Part shown: positions 23,410-34,926 of the stretch, piece after piece | Layout: every line of letters begins with the position of its first letter | Numbering within the stretch: position 1 is the first letter of the stretch | NCBI GenBank assembly: GCA_963921195.1 | Contig: OY992536.1 | Coordinates: 177,700,995-177,764,994, forward strand | DNA: 64,000 nt | Reading direction: 5' to 3' | DNA from: Pegoplata infirma | Taxonomy: Eukaryota; Arthropoda; Insecta; Diptera; Anthomyiidae | Position numbers and translations under genes: made by a program | The notes under the pieces: generated by a model | The model's database searches: none | The model's input: only the letters and a program-made list of their open reading frames with translations | Told to the model about the DNA's origin: nothing

Positions 23410-23454
23410 GGAGATTTAAAATATATATTTTTTTAAATTTAATTTATAAAAAAA

Positions 23455-24294
23455 ACAAGTAGAAAAGTTAAATTCGACTTGGCCGAATCTATGAATACCC
23501 TCCACAATGCCCTTTTTAAGTGATAGTAAATTTTCTAACGAGAAAAAAATAAAATTTTTGATTAGAAATATTTTATTTTGTGAAAAAACACTTTTTTTAA
23601 GTAATTTTTGAAAAAAAAAAATAATTGACTAAATTTTTTTTTGAGTGTAAATTTTTTTTTGAGTGTAAAATTTTTTTCCAGTGTATTTTTTTTTAAGTGC
23701 AAAAATATTTTTGAGTGACAAAAATACGTTGTAAAATATTTTTGTGACTTACCAATGTTTTTAAAACATGTTTAACGGGTTTTCAACACATGAATTTAAG
23801 GTGAGCTTATCTGAAATTCACGGATTTGCTAATAACTTTTGAACCACTGGACCGATTTGGCTGAAATTCAAAACGAACCAGGCCAGGGGAACGACAAATA
23901 TATATGTCGGGCTTCAGCATCCTCAGAATTGCTTTTTGAAAGTTATCTTGTTTTTATCTCGTAAATTCACGAAAAACACTTGCCGAAATTCAGTCATTTG
24001 CTCATAACTTTTGAACCACTGGACCGGTTTCGCTGGATTGCAATACCAACCTGACCAGGTAAATGCCCAATATATATGCCAAACTTCAGTAGTCTTTCAA
24101 AAGTTAGCGTGTTTTCAACAGACAGACAGACGGACAGACGGACGGACGGACGGACATCGCTAGATCGTCTTAGAATCGATCGAGGACCATGAATATATAT
24201 ACTTTATGGGGTCCTAGACCAATATTTCGAGGTGTTACAAACGGAATGACAAACTTATATACATATACCCTCTATCACTAGAGTGGAGGGTATA
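23455..24294 (-). mobile_element. DINE-type element E, complete
   Basis: It starts AACAAGTAGAAAAGTTAAATTC with the GACTTGGCC hairpin and ends TATACCCTCTATCACTAGAGTGGAGGGTATA. It carries the GAGTGTAAAATTTTTTT minisatellite and a GACGGACGGACGGACGGAC run. It is the uninterrupted reference for the site of the palindrome in element H: TTTTTAAGTGATAGTAAATT is continuous here. Confidence 0.82.
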
Positions 24295-24647
24295 AAAAAT
24301 TCAACAAAATTTTTGGAAACAATATTGGAACGTGCTGTTTGTCTGGCAAGGACACCACGGATTTCCAAAGTTGGTGATAAATCTAAATTTTTGGTTTTTT
24401 TTGCAAAAATTTTGAAAAAACAATCAAATATTTGGCTCTCTAATAAACTTTCAAAACTTATTGTTCAACAATACTAAATAACACCTCTCTAAATTTTTAA
24501 TAGCTTTAAAAGGACATTGTAAACTTTAATAAAAAAATTTATTTTTGGAAATTTATGGTGCCCTTGCTAGGAAAAAAGGACATTCAAATATTGTTTTCAA
24601 CATATTTTGCTGAAATTTTTTTTAAATATTTTTTTTTTAATGAAATT

Positions 24648-25725
24648 TTGTTTTTTATTCGACCTTTTCCTTATAGAATCTCAAATGAATAAATACTCAA
24701 GCTCGTGGTCATAAGTTTTAAATGTTTTTTTATTTATTTAATAATTACCAAAACATTTAAAGCTTATGACCTCGAGCTTGAGTATTTATTCATTTGAGAT
24801 TCTATTTATTTTTTAATTTAAATCTTAATAATTCTGTCTACAATATTGTTTGTATAAGTTTTTTCGTACGACTTTAAGTTTCCGAAGTACTAAAATTGTT
24901 AAAAAACCTCCTAAAAGTCAATATTGCCAAAAAAAGCGCTTTTTTAAACGCTCATATCTTCCAAAGTATTGACCAAAAAAAATATTTTTGAAATATTTTT
25001 CTTTGTAATAAAAGTTTGTTTTTTATTCGACCTTTTCCTTTTATAATCTCAAATGAATAAATACTCAAGCTCGAGGTCATAAGTTTTAAATGTTTTTTAT
25101 TTATTTAAATATTTCCAAAACATTTAAAACTTATGACCTCGAGCTTGAGTATTTATTCATTTGAGATTCAATTTTATTTTTAATTTTAAATCTTAATAAT
25201 TCTGTCTACAATATTGTTTTTATAAGTTGTACGACTTATAGTTTCCAAAGTACAAAAATTGTTAAAAAAAAAAAACTCCTTAAAGTCAATATTGCCAAAG
25301 AAGCGCTTTTTTAAACGCTCATATCTTCCAAAGTATTGATAAAAAAAATATGGTTTTTATCAACATTTTTTGCTGAAATTTTTTTTGATTTTTTTTTTTT
25401 AATAAAAGTTTGTTTTTTATTCGAAATTTTCCATATAGAATCTCAAATGAATAAATACTCAAGCTCGAGGTCATAAGTTTTAAATGTTTTTTATTTATTT
25501 AAATATTTCCAAAACATTTAAACCTTATGACCTCGAGCTTGAGTATTTATTCATTTGAGATTCTATTTTTGTTTTTAATTTTAAATCTTAATAATTCTGT
25601 CTACAATATTGTTTTTATAATTTTTTTCGTACAACTTACAGTTTTCGAAGTACAAAAATTGTTAAAAAAACCTCCTAAAAGTCAATATTGCCAAAAAAGT
25701 GTTGATCAAAAAAAAATATGATTTT
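24648..25725 (+). repeat. Three tandem copies of a hairpin-bearing unit (family U)
   Basis: Three units of about 370-395 bp lie head to tail. Each has a near-perfect hairpin of about 125-131 bp (24674-24804, 25044-25168, 25436-25565) with arms CTCAAATGAATAAATACTCA...CTCGAGGTCATAAG around a TTTATTTATTTAA loop. Each hairpin is followed by TTCTGTCTACAATATTG and GTCAATATTGCCAAA. The unit is lightly diverged between copies. No gene. Confidence 0.85.
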
Positions 25726-25763
25726 TAATCGTTTATCCGCCAGTTGAATTACCCAAGGATTTT

Positions 25764-26155
25764 CTTATGTATATTTTTGATCAGTGATAGATTTTAAGAC
25801 ATTCTAGCAATGTTCGTCTGTTGAAATAACGATTACGATCAAAACACTAAACGTAAAGGGCTGAAACTTAATTTGTATACCATCCACTCTAGTGATAGAG
25901 GGTATATATAAGTTTGTCATTCCGTTTGTAACACCTCGAAATATTGGTCTAGGATATTTTTGGTCTTATGTATATTTTTGATCAGTGATAGATTCTAAGA
26001 CATTCTAGCAATGTTCGTCTGTTGAAATAACGATTACGATCAAAACACTAAACGTAAAGGGCTGAAACTTAATTTGTATACCATCCACTCTAGTGATAGA
26101 GGGTATATATAAGTTTGTCATTCCGTTTGTAACACCTCGAAATATTGGTCTAGGA
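25764..26155 (+). repeat. 201-bp tandem duplication containing a DINE end
   Basis: CTTATGTATATTTTTGATCA begins both copies (25764 and 25965), and both continue almost identically to GGTCTAGGA (25954 and 26155). The unit includes a truncated DINE tail plus the hairpin end TATACCATCCACTCTAGTG, so the duplication is younger than the DINE insertion. Confidence 0.85.
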
Positions 26156-26935
26156 CCCCATAAAGTATATATATTCATGATCTTCGATCGGATTTAAGAC
26201 GATCTAGCGATGTCCGTCCGTCTGTCAGTCAGTCTGTCTGTCTGTTGAAAACACACTAACTTTTGAAAGACATTACGGAGGCTTCTGAAGTTTGGCATAT
26301 ATGTTGGACATTTTCCTGGTCAGGTTGGTATTGGAATCCAGCAAAATCGGTTCAGTGGTTCAAAAGTTATGAGCAAAAGACTGAATTTCGGCAAGGGTTT
26401 TTCGTGAATTTACGAGATAAAAAACACGCTAACTTTCGAAAGGATTCTGAGGATGCTGAAATGTGGCAAATATATTTGTCGTTCCCCTATCCTAGTTCGT
26501 ATTGAGTTTCAGCCAAATCGGTCTAGTGGTTCAAAAGTTATTAGCAAAACCGTAAATTTCAGATTAGTTTCACCTTAAATTCACGTGTTGAAAACCCGTT
26601 AAACATGTTTTAAAAACATTGGTAAGTCACAAAAATATTTCACAACGTATTTTTGTCACTCGAAAATATTTTTACACTAAAACAAAAAAAAAATACACTC
26701 GAAAAAAATTTTAAACTCAAAAAAAGTTTTACACTCAAAAAAAGTTTTACACTCAAAAAAACTTTAGTAATTTTTTTTTTCAAAAATTACTAAAAAAAAG
26801 TTTTTTACACAAAATAAAATATTTCTAATCAAAAATGTTATTTTTTCACGTTAGAAAATTTACTATTACTTAAAAAGGGCATTGTGGAGGGTATTCATAG
26901 ATTCGGCCAAGTCGAATTTAACTTTTCTACTTGTT
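26077..26935 (+). mobile_element. DINE-type element F, complete
   Basis: It runs from TATACCATCCACTCTAGTGA to TTAACTTTTCTACTTG, with a GTCCGTCCGTCTGTC run and the TTTTACACTCAAAAAA minisatellite. Same subfamily as A, E and H. Frame 26263-26505 is a by-product. Confidence 0.8.
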
Positions 26936-27365
26936 TTTTATTTATTTTTAAGTCTTTTTGAAAATCGGGTTTTTTTTTGGATACTCTAGTCCTGAAGTTG
27001 GGCCCGAATATGTCTTTTGATCATAGCCTGGTTAAGTTCTTAAATAGGCCAAATCGGACTTGAAAACTTAAGAACGACAGATTTTTTTTTATCTTTGTTC
27101 CACAAATGAAACATTTTTATGCCATTTCTGAAATACATTTGGAAATGGTAAAGTTCTTTTAAAGTAAATATTGTCGTAACTATAACTCTCTTTAAGTCTG
27201 TTTTCTCTTCTAAAGTATTTCCTAAGCTTACAAATTGTTTCTTTGCTTTTCTGCATTAAAATATTTAACACATTTACATGAGTTTATGAAATAAAAATGC
27301 AGTAAAATCAACTATGGTTGGACAATCGTTTGACGAAATATAAGTATAAAATTTTGAATACCCAG
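26936..27365. other. Unassigned sequence
   Basis: Nothing identifiable beyond short frames. Confidence 0.4.
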
Positions 27366-27367
27366 GC

Positions 27368-27535
27368 AAAAACAAAACAAAGTGTATTTGAAAAATGATG
27401 CAAAAATGGAACAAATGTAAAAAAATATGCTTTTATTAAATCTGATTCGATTAAAAAAGTTTATTTGAAAAATGATGCACAAATGGAACGAATGTAAAAA
27501 ATATGCTTTTATTAAATCTGATCCGAGTCAATTTA
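27368..27535 (+). repeat. Two tandem copies of an about 81-bp unit
   Basis: TTTGAAAAATGATGCAAAAA...GCTTTTATTAAATCTGAT occurs at about 27386 and 27466 with few differences. Confidence 0.7.
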
Positions 27536-27539
27536 ATCT

Positions 27540-28683
27540 TAATGTTATCATTTGAAATCATATCAAATGGGAACAAATGGATGTAATTAAAATTTAGTGT
27601 GATGCTATTTGATGAAAATGGAAAATGGATTTAATTGTGTCTGATCAGATCTGTTAGATCGGAAAGTTATTTCTCTATCTTTAAGATATGATCAGATCCG
27701 ATTAATAACAGATCTATAAAATGGTAACCAAGTACGAGTTCTTGATACACAATTTATCTGATCTGATAAAATTATATTTCAATTAGCAGATCAAACTAGA
27801 TATGATTTTATCAGACCCGATCTAATCCAATAATGTATTTTATGCCAGCTTTTTAAAGTTTGACAAAAAATTTTGTGATTTACATAGATTTTCTTTTTAA
27901 ATTGTAATTATTTTTTATAATCTTTTTTTTAAATTAAAAAAAAAAAGATGACCATCCAACAATCCACAGGTGTTGATAACTGACCAATCATCATTCAAAT
28001 GCACTTAAAAACAATTAAAATGAAATTAATGCCCTGTTAAAAAATATTAATAAATATAAATGACTATATTAACATACTTCAAAAGTGAACATTTTTAAAA
28101 AATACATATTTATGTATATAAAAAAAATCAAATTAAAATCATGTTGTCTGTCATGGATGTAAAAAATAAAAAAAAAAATAAAAGTCAGCATATGAGTCTG
28201 AAGTAAAATCAATTAATTACAAAAAAAATATATAATAATATCAACAAATGAGGCAAACAACTGAAGTCAAAATGAAATAAAAAATTTGTAATTGTAATAA
28301 TTTTAATAGAATATTAAGTTTAAATTTAATAATAAAATTAATGAAATTATTTTAATTACAAATGTTATATAAATGAAAAGTATCTGAAGTACGGGGGAAA
28401 TAATTGTAAAGAATTTGCATTGAGTTTATGTTAATTTTGGTATTCAGTTTAACTGAAGCTTATTTTGAAAATTACAATTATAATTTGAGGAAAGACAAAT
28501 TTAAATTCGGAAAATCTCACACGGAATTCTGAGAAACTCTAAAATTAAAATTCATAAAAGCTCCATTGAAATTCAGAGAGAAAAAAACCTTTGCAAAAAA
28601 TATGTAAGAGACAAAAAAAAAATGCAAGAGAGTATGAAGTAAAGTTGAGCAAACTAAAAATAGAATTTGTATTTGTTGTAACT
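27540..28683. other. Unassigned AT-rich sequence
   Basis: It includes a GATCTG/CAGATC-rich stretch (27560-27850) like those at 8310 and 37820. No gene. Confidence 0.4.
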
Positions 28684-29170
28684 GCACACAAAAAATTATT
28701 GGCTAAAAATTTTCAATTAAATGTATTGATCAACAAAATTTTAATGAGTCAATCAATGTTTTGATTAAAATTTTTGTTATTTTTTGTTACAAATTTTCCA
28801 CATACCAGATTTTTTTTTCGCTTTAATTTATTTGAATAGATTAAATCAAAAATATACAAAATAATCGGACTTTACTTTTGTGTTATTGTTGGCAACATAT
28901 TGGAAAGCAAAAAGATGAATTATTTGATAATTTTATCATAAGCTTACAATTCATTTGTTAAATCAATCATTATTTTAATTGACTTTAAATAAAAAATTGA
29001 TCAAATTTTTGATCAAAATCGAAAAAATGTTTGATTGAAAACATTTTCAATCAATCACCAACAATTTGATGATTGGTATAACAATTTTTTTAATTGGAGG
29101 AATTTCAATCAAAAAATTGATTGAATCCGCGTTTTTGTTGATTGAAATTCGTTTCAAATTTTTTCTGTGT
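28684..29170 (+). mobile_element. MITE family P, copy 2, uninterrupted
   Basis: It begins CACACAAAAAATTATTGGCT and ends CAAATTTTTTCTGTGT. It is the reference empty site for the nested insertion in copy 1 (GGCAACATATTGGAAAGC). Confidence 0.8.
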
Positions 29171-29339
29171 GTCTAAAATGTTTGTAGAAATTATTAATAT
29201 GCAAATCACAGCAGAGCAAATCCATGGGAAATTTAACTGACGGATCACCGATTTTGTTAATTTTTGGTTATTTGATAGAGCAATATTGATTTTAAACAGT
29301 TTTTTAACATTTTTCTGCTCGGAAACTGTAACTCGTATG

Positions 29340-29648
29340 AAAAAATTTATGAAAACAATATTGTTTATAAAATTATGAAGATTTATAATTTATAAAAACA
29401 AAATTATTAAAAATTTCAACAAAAAACTTTAAAACCCATATTTGAATGTCCTTTTTTGCTGGGAAGGACACCATGGATTTCCAAAACCAAAATGTTATAT
29501 TAAAGTTTAGAATGTCCTTTTAACGCTATTAAAATTTCAGAGAGGCGTTTTTTCGTATTATTTAGCAATAAATTTTCAAAGTTTGTTAGAGAGCCAAATA
29601 TTTGATTTTTTTCAAAATTTTGGCAAAAAATCAAAAAGTTGGCTTTAG
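29340..29648 (+). mobile_element. Dispersed repeat family T, copy 3
   Basis: Blocks TTTTTTGCTGGGAAGGACAC, ATGGATTTCCAAAACC and TTTTTTCGTATTATTTAGCA match copies 1 and 2. It is cut by the start of DINE G. Confidence 0.6.
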
Positions 29649-30158
29649 ACAAAAAAAATTTTGAAAAAAGACTTCCGCGAAAAAAAAAATTTTGGTAAAA
29701 AAAAAATTCGCGATTTTTTTCTTTTTTTGTCAATAAATACGTTCGTGCTTGTTAAAATACCATTTGGTGTCCAATTTTGTTCACATATGTCAACTAGCAG
29801 CCGAATTAAAACATTTTGTATTTTTAGGTTATGTTGAATGTAACAAAATTTTCGAGGTGTCCTTACATTTTCGTTCATTACTTTTAAACCTCTGAACCGA
29901 TATCGCTCAAATGCAATACCAAACTGCTCAGGAGAACTTCCAACAAATATGTTAAGTTTCAGTTATCTCTGTGTAATATTTGGGCCGTGATCACCATTTC
30001 CACATACAGACGGACAGATGGACATAGCTAGAATATCTTAAAATCGATCGGGGATCATGAATATATATACTTTATGGGGCCCCAGACCGATATTTCGATG
30101 AGTTACAAACGGAATGACAAACTTATATATACCCTCTATCACTAGAGTGGAGGGTATA
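29649..30158 (-). mobile_element. DINE-type element G, truncated
   Basis: C-type subfamily. It lacks the AACAAGTAAAAAAG end but keeps TTCCGCGAAAAAAAAAATTT, the C-like interior and the TATACCCTCTATCACTAGAG hairpin end. Frames 29500-29878 are by-products. Confidence 0.75.
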
Positions 30159-30337
30159 AAAATCCTACTGATGATAACATGTTAAAGTGGAGTATTCGAA
30201 ACCAGTATGGGAATACCAGAATCAACTATAATTTGAAGAAAACTAATTTTCTTCTACATTTTTCATCTAAAACCCTTAAAAAAGGCCCAAATAAATTTCA
30301 AAATCTCTCAATTGAAATTCGAAAGTACAATTTAAAT

Positions 30338-31456
30338 TAAAACAAGTATAAAAGTTAAATTCGACTTTGCCGAATCTATGAACCTCCACAATGCCCTTTT
30401 TAAGTGATACCCGGGTAAAAATGAAATATATATGATCATATATGATGATATATGGATCATATATGGATTTATATAACCATATATTATCATATATGCCTCC
30501 ATATATGTTCATATATGATCAGATCCGTAAATTGGCCCGATATGAGCTCATATCGGGCCAATTTACGGATCTGATCATATATAAAAATATATGGAGGCAT
30601 ATATGATAATATATGGTTATATAAATCCATATATGATCCATATATCTTCATATATGATCATATATATTTCATTTTTACCCGGGTAGTAAATTTTCTTACG
30701 TGAAAAAAAAATTTTTGATTAGAAACATTTTATTTTGTGTAAAAAAGTTTTCTTTAGTAATTTTTGAAAAAAAAAGATAATTTACTAATTTTTTTTGAGT
30801 GTAAATTTTTTTTGAGTGTAAAATTTTTTTTGAGTGTAAAATTTTTTTTGAATGTATTTTTTTTTGTTTTAGTGTAAAAATATTTTTGAGTGACAAAAAA
30901 ACGTTGTAAAATATTTTTGTGACTTCCTAATGTTTTGAAAACACGTTTAACGGGTTTTCAACACATGAATTTAAGGTGAAACTAATCTGAAATTCACGGT
31001 TTTGCTAATCACTTTTGAACCACTGGACCGATTTGGCTGAAATTCAATACGAACCAGGCCAGGGGAATATATATGACAATCTTCAGCGTCCTCAGAATTG
31101 CCTTTCGAAAGGTGGCGTGTGTTGTATCTCGTAAATTCACGAGAAACCCTTATCGAAATTCAGTCTTTTGCTCATAGCTTTTGAACCACTGAACCGATTT
31201 CGTTGGATTGCAACACCAACCTGACCAGGTAAATGTCCAATATATATGCCAAACTTCTGGAGCCTTCGTAAAGTCTTTCAAAAGTTAGCGTGTTTACAAC
31301 AGGCAGACAGACGGACGGACATCGCTAGATCGTCTTAAAATCGATCGAGGATCATGAATATATATACTTTTTGGGGTCTTAGAGCAATATTTCGAGGTGT
31401 TACAAATGGAATGACAAACTTATATATACCCTCTATCACTAGAGTGGAGGGTATAA
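30338..31456 (-). mobile_element. DINE-type element H, carrying a palindrome
   Basis: It starts AACAAGTATAAAAGTTAAATTC and ends TATACCCTCTATCACTAGAG...GGAGGGTATA. Without the insertion at 30410-30683 it aligns with elements E and F. It has a short GTCY run (GACAGACGGACGGAC). Confidence 0.8.
30410..30683. mobile_element. Near-perfect 274-bp palindromic MITE at a TA site
   Basis: Each end reads CCCGGGTAAAAATGAAATAT inward. The centre of symmetry is between 30546 and 30547 (GATATGAG/CTCATATC). By eye only three of 137 arm positions mismatch, with no loop. TA flanks both sides (30408-30409, 30684-30685), and uninterrupted DINE copies have a single TA there (GTGATAGTAAATT). The interior is made of ATATATGATC, ATATATGG and similar words. 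TA duplication suggests Tc1/mariner-type mobilisation. Confidence 0.9.
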
Positions 31457-31597
31457 AAAACTCCAAGCCTACGCATATCCTAACAATGTGGTGGCTGTGA
31501 CGTCTAAGGTAACGACTAGCCTATGTTTTTAATGTTATGAATAAGAAAAAATATTAGTGGTTTGATTCCAGACTGGGGTAGAGATGTTTATAAAAAT

Positions 31598-31937
31598 GTA
31601 CATATGGGGCATTCCATGTCAAATCGGACATTGTGAAAATTTTTTTTTTTAGATTTTCCCAATTTGTTTACAGTTTTTAGTACCCTTCGAAAACTCCTTC
31701 GTGGTAAATTTTCAGATTTTTTTGATGACCCGTTCAAAAGATATCGAATTTTTAAAAATTGGTAGTTTGTTTCTTTACTCAAACTTCTTTTACTCATAAC
31801 TTCTTCAATAATGGTTCAATTTTTTTTTTATAATTTTTGTTTTTTTACGTACTTTTTAAAAAAAATCACAAAAACTTCTTAAAAGCGCTCTAGTATGTGA
31901 TTTTTAAGTTTTAAAATTTAAATCTCATTTTTGACAC
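31598..31937 (+). repeat. Family K fragment (left end of the 34.5-kb foldback)
   Basis: It begins ATGGGGCATTCCATGTCAAA, then GGTAAATTTTCAGATTTTTT, GACCCGTTCAAAAGATATCG and AAAAGCGCTCTAGTATG, the same order as 34486-35060. It stops abruptly at CATTTTTGACAC. Frame 31588-31797 (minus) is a by-product. Confidence 0.7.
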
Positions 31938-32108
31938 AACATAAAATTTTAAAAATCTGAATTGAAATTCAGAAAGTCTGGTTAAAATTCAAAAAGAACC
32001 CCAATTGAATTTAAGAAAAACCAAATTAAATGTAATACAAAAAACTTAATTTTTTGTCAAAGAAACTGTATTAAAAAGTAACAATGAAGTGTTTTAAGGT
32101 TTCATATT

Positions 32109-32586
32109 CACAGAAAGAATTAGAAACGAATTTTAATCAACAAAAACGTGGATTCAATCAATTTTTTGATTGAAATACCTCCAATTAAGAAAATTGTTAT
32201 ACCAGATGATTGATTGAAAATATTTTCAATCAAACATATTTTCGATTTTGACAAAAATTTGATAAATTTTTTTATTTATAGTCAATCAAAATAATGATTG
32301 ATTAAACGAATGAATTGTAAGCTAATGACAAAATTATCAAAAAATTCATCTTTTTTGCTTTTCAATATGTTGCCAACAATAAAAAAAGTAAAACCCGATT
32401 ATTTTGTATATTTTTGAATTAATCTATTCAAATAAAATAAAGCAAAAAAATCTGTTATGTTGAAAAATTGTAATTCTACAGTTAAAGACAATAACATAAA
32501 ATTTTAATCAAAACATTGATTGACTCATTTAAATTTTGTTGATCAATAGATTTAATTAAAAATTGTTAGCCAATAATTTTTTGTGT
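32109..32586 (-). mobile_element. MITE family P, copy 3
   Basis: Reverse-complement of copy 2: CACAGAAAGAATTAGAAACG at the left, GCCAATAATTTTTTGTG at the right. Confidence 0.75.
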
Positions 32587-32589
32587 ATT

Positions 32590-33224
32590 CCAAAATCCTT
32601 CCCTGTATAGTATAAATGTCTGACAAAGAACAAACATACAATTAAATACAATCAATTTAATAAACTGTGTTAGAATGACAAATCATGGTATTAATTTTTT
32701 TACACTTTATTTGCACATTCTATATTACATTTGTATGTAAGAAAATATAAAAAATAAGACTCGACTCACTTCTTACTAACTACACACTTGTACGAGTAGT
32801 TTTAAAATACTTAATTCCACTTATGAAAATCACAATACCACACATCCTCCCTCCACCCACTACTGACAGTTTTGTATTGTATTTGTATAGTAATTTATAT
32901 CGGTCGTAAAAATGCACACACTACATAATTAAGCAGAGTTTAAAGGAGTTTAATTAATTTAGAGATTTTGATTTTAGAGTTTTTTTACTTTTGCGAAATG
33001 GTAAACAAAAACAAAAATTGAACTAATGAACTAGATGAACGAACTAGTTCTTTTATCTCAAATGAACGATTATGATCGCTCACTTAATTAAATGATTAAG
33101 CACAAGCCGAATGTTTTACCAGAATGGGAAAATAAATTTTATCCGATTTTGCAATAGATTCAAAAAGTGCTGTGACTAAAATCCGACTATCAAATTTTTT
33201 TCTATTTTCATAAATGTAGCCTGC
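32590..33224. other. Unassigned AT-rich sequence
   Basis: No gene or repeat boundary recognised. Confidence 0.4.
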
Positions 33225-33328
33225 ATCGTATTTATACCGTTTTCTAGCTAGATGGACTGACAGCTAAATCGTCTCAAAGAGGGACTCTGATCAGTATCTT
33301 GGAGCACAAAGTAGTCCAGGGTATAAAA
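33225..33328 (-). mobile_element. DINE end remnant
   Basis: TACCGTTTTCTAGCTAGATG, GACTGACAGCTAAATCGTCT and CCAGGGTATAAAAA preserve the order of the B-type DINE end. Confidence 0.5.
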
Positions 33329-34077
33329 AGTTTGGGCAAAATTGCAATTTATGGGGAAGTCCTAAACTTTAACTAAAATGCGAACATATTCTTACTATAA
33401 ATTGGTTAAATTTCAACAACGTGTGTAATTGCGCTCTAAAATAAAAAAAAAAACATGTAAAAGTGTTAAAAATGGATTTTTTCGTTTAATTTGAATTTAA
33501 GAATTCTTTAAGGGGAAACTTCACCCCCCTGGTCCTTAACTCAACTACCCTATGGGGAATTGGGTATACCCTCTTGCTGTGGTCGTATGGCACTAAAAAA
33601 AATTTTGAAAAAAAAATTTTGAGTGAAACATTTTTTTGGGGCGCCGAATTTTTTTTTAAAGGGAACAATTTTTTTAGTAAATTTTTTTAGTATAGTTTTT
33701 GTTTGGGTATTAGGTCACTTTGGTGTTAATAACAATATTCACTCATTAAAAGAACCTCAATTTATGAATCCTTTTTATTTTATAGTTGAAAATGCATTCC
33801 TTTATAGCTCTGCCTGCAACACCATACAAACCGACACGCAGCAAATATGCGTAAATTGCGTGAGTGCAATAAGTTCAAAAAATGCAACACACATTCATTC
33901 ATATTGTGCAAAAAATAAATCAGAATACTTATAGAAAATGTGTGCCACTGGGCGTAGGTGTTAACAGTTTTTTTCTTCTTCTTCTTTTACAAATGAAAAT
34001 AAATATAATTGTAAATTGCAGATACTTGCATTTATATCTGCATTTATAAACACTGTGCTCAAAAAGTAGCAGGTTAA
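33329..34077. other. Unassigned sequence
   Basis: The 103-codon frame at 33623-33934 shows no recognisable domain and overlaps repeats of A and T at its start. It is not called as a gene. Confidence 0.4.
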
Positions 34078-34467
34078 ACAAGTAAAAAAGTTAAATTTAA
34101 ATTAAAACAAATAAAAAACTTAAATTCGGGCGCCACAATGCAACAAAAAAAATAATATTGGGGAAAAATACTTCGAAAAAAATTTTTTGTGAAAAAAAAA
34201 CGTAATAATTTTTTTTTTTGTGGAAAAAATATGTTTCTTCTTATTTAAATACCATTCGTTGTTCAATTTTGTTCACATATGTACACCAGCAGTTTTTTAC
34301 ATTTTTGTTCATAATTTTTGAACCGCTGAACCGATATCGCTCAAATGCAATACCAAACTTCTCAGAAAAACAACAAGTAAATGCAATGAGTCCCAGTCAT
34401 ATTTGTGCTTTACTTTGACAGTTATCGCCATTTCAACAGACAGACATTGATAGAATGTCATAGAATA
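34078..34467 (-). mobile_element. DINE-type element I, decayed C-type
   Basis: AACAAGTAAAAAAGTTAAAT, GTTCACATATGTACACCAGC and GAACCGCTGAACCGATATCG are kept. The GTCY run is reduced and the hairpin end is lost just before the family K foldback. Confidence 0.65.
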
Positions 34468-34704
34468 GGGCACTGGTAAATTATATATATGGGGCATTCC
34501 ATGTCAAATCGGACACTTTGGAAAAAAAAATTTTTAGATTTTCCCAATTTGTTTACAGTTTTTAGTACCCTTCGAAAACTCCTTCGTGGTAAATTTTCAG
34601 ATTTTTTTGATGACCCGTTCAAAAGATATCGAATTTTTAATTGGTAGTTTGTTCCTTTACTCAAACTTCTTTTCTTCATAACTTCTTCAAATATAGTCCA
34701 AATT

Positions 34705-34926
34705 ACAGGGGGCCCCTGTAGGCTAGTTGGTAGCGTACTAGCCTATGAAACAGGGGGTCGTGGGTTCGATTCCCACCAAAGCCCTTGGTCGATTTCGCTA
34801 CAACGAGACGACGGTCATTGTTACCAGTTCTCGGTTAGGTTAAAATTATTTAAAATGAGTTGTAAATAAAAATTGGAAAAATAAATAAAAACTGATCATT
34901 GGATCAAATTATTATATATTATATTA
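34705..34926 (+). mobile_element. tRNA-derived SINE with 12-bp target duplication
   Basis: A tRNA-like head (about 34710-34784) has a pol III A box TAGGCTAGTTGG (34719-34730) and a B box GGTTCGATTCC (34763-34773) that matches GGTTCGANTCC at every position. The T-arm stem GTGGG/CCCAC is intact. A non-tRNA body (CGCTACAACGAGACGACGG...) and an AT-rich tail follow. The direct repeat ATAGTCCAAATT flanks it exactly (34693-34704, 34927-34938). The opposite arm of the host foldback, near 37190, has the site once. Its mobilising LINE is unknown. Confidence 0.9.

Larger units (their letters stand above)
22551..24645. mobile_element. Dispersed repeat family T, copy 2, twice interrupted
   Basis: Family T blocks at 22551-22840 and 24295-24640 are separated by a Q-like MITE (22841-23409) and DINE E (23455-24294). 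The continuity TTATG-GAGATTTAAAAT across the MITE matches TTATGAAGATTTAAAAT of copy 1 at 20815. Confidence 0.6.

Noticed and set aside
33623..33934. 103-codon frame with several cysteines
   Set aside because: No recognisable domain, AT-driven composition and homopolymer start. No second line of evidence.
34710..34784. A functional tRNA gene
   Set aside because: The A and B boxes are good, but the acceptor stem does not pair properly, and the segment is joined to a body and tail within an exact 12-bp target duplication; it is a SINE head.
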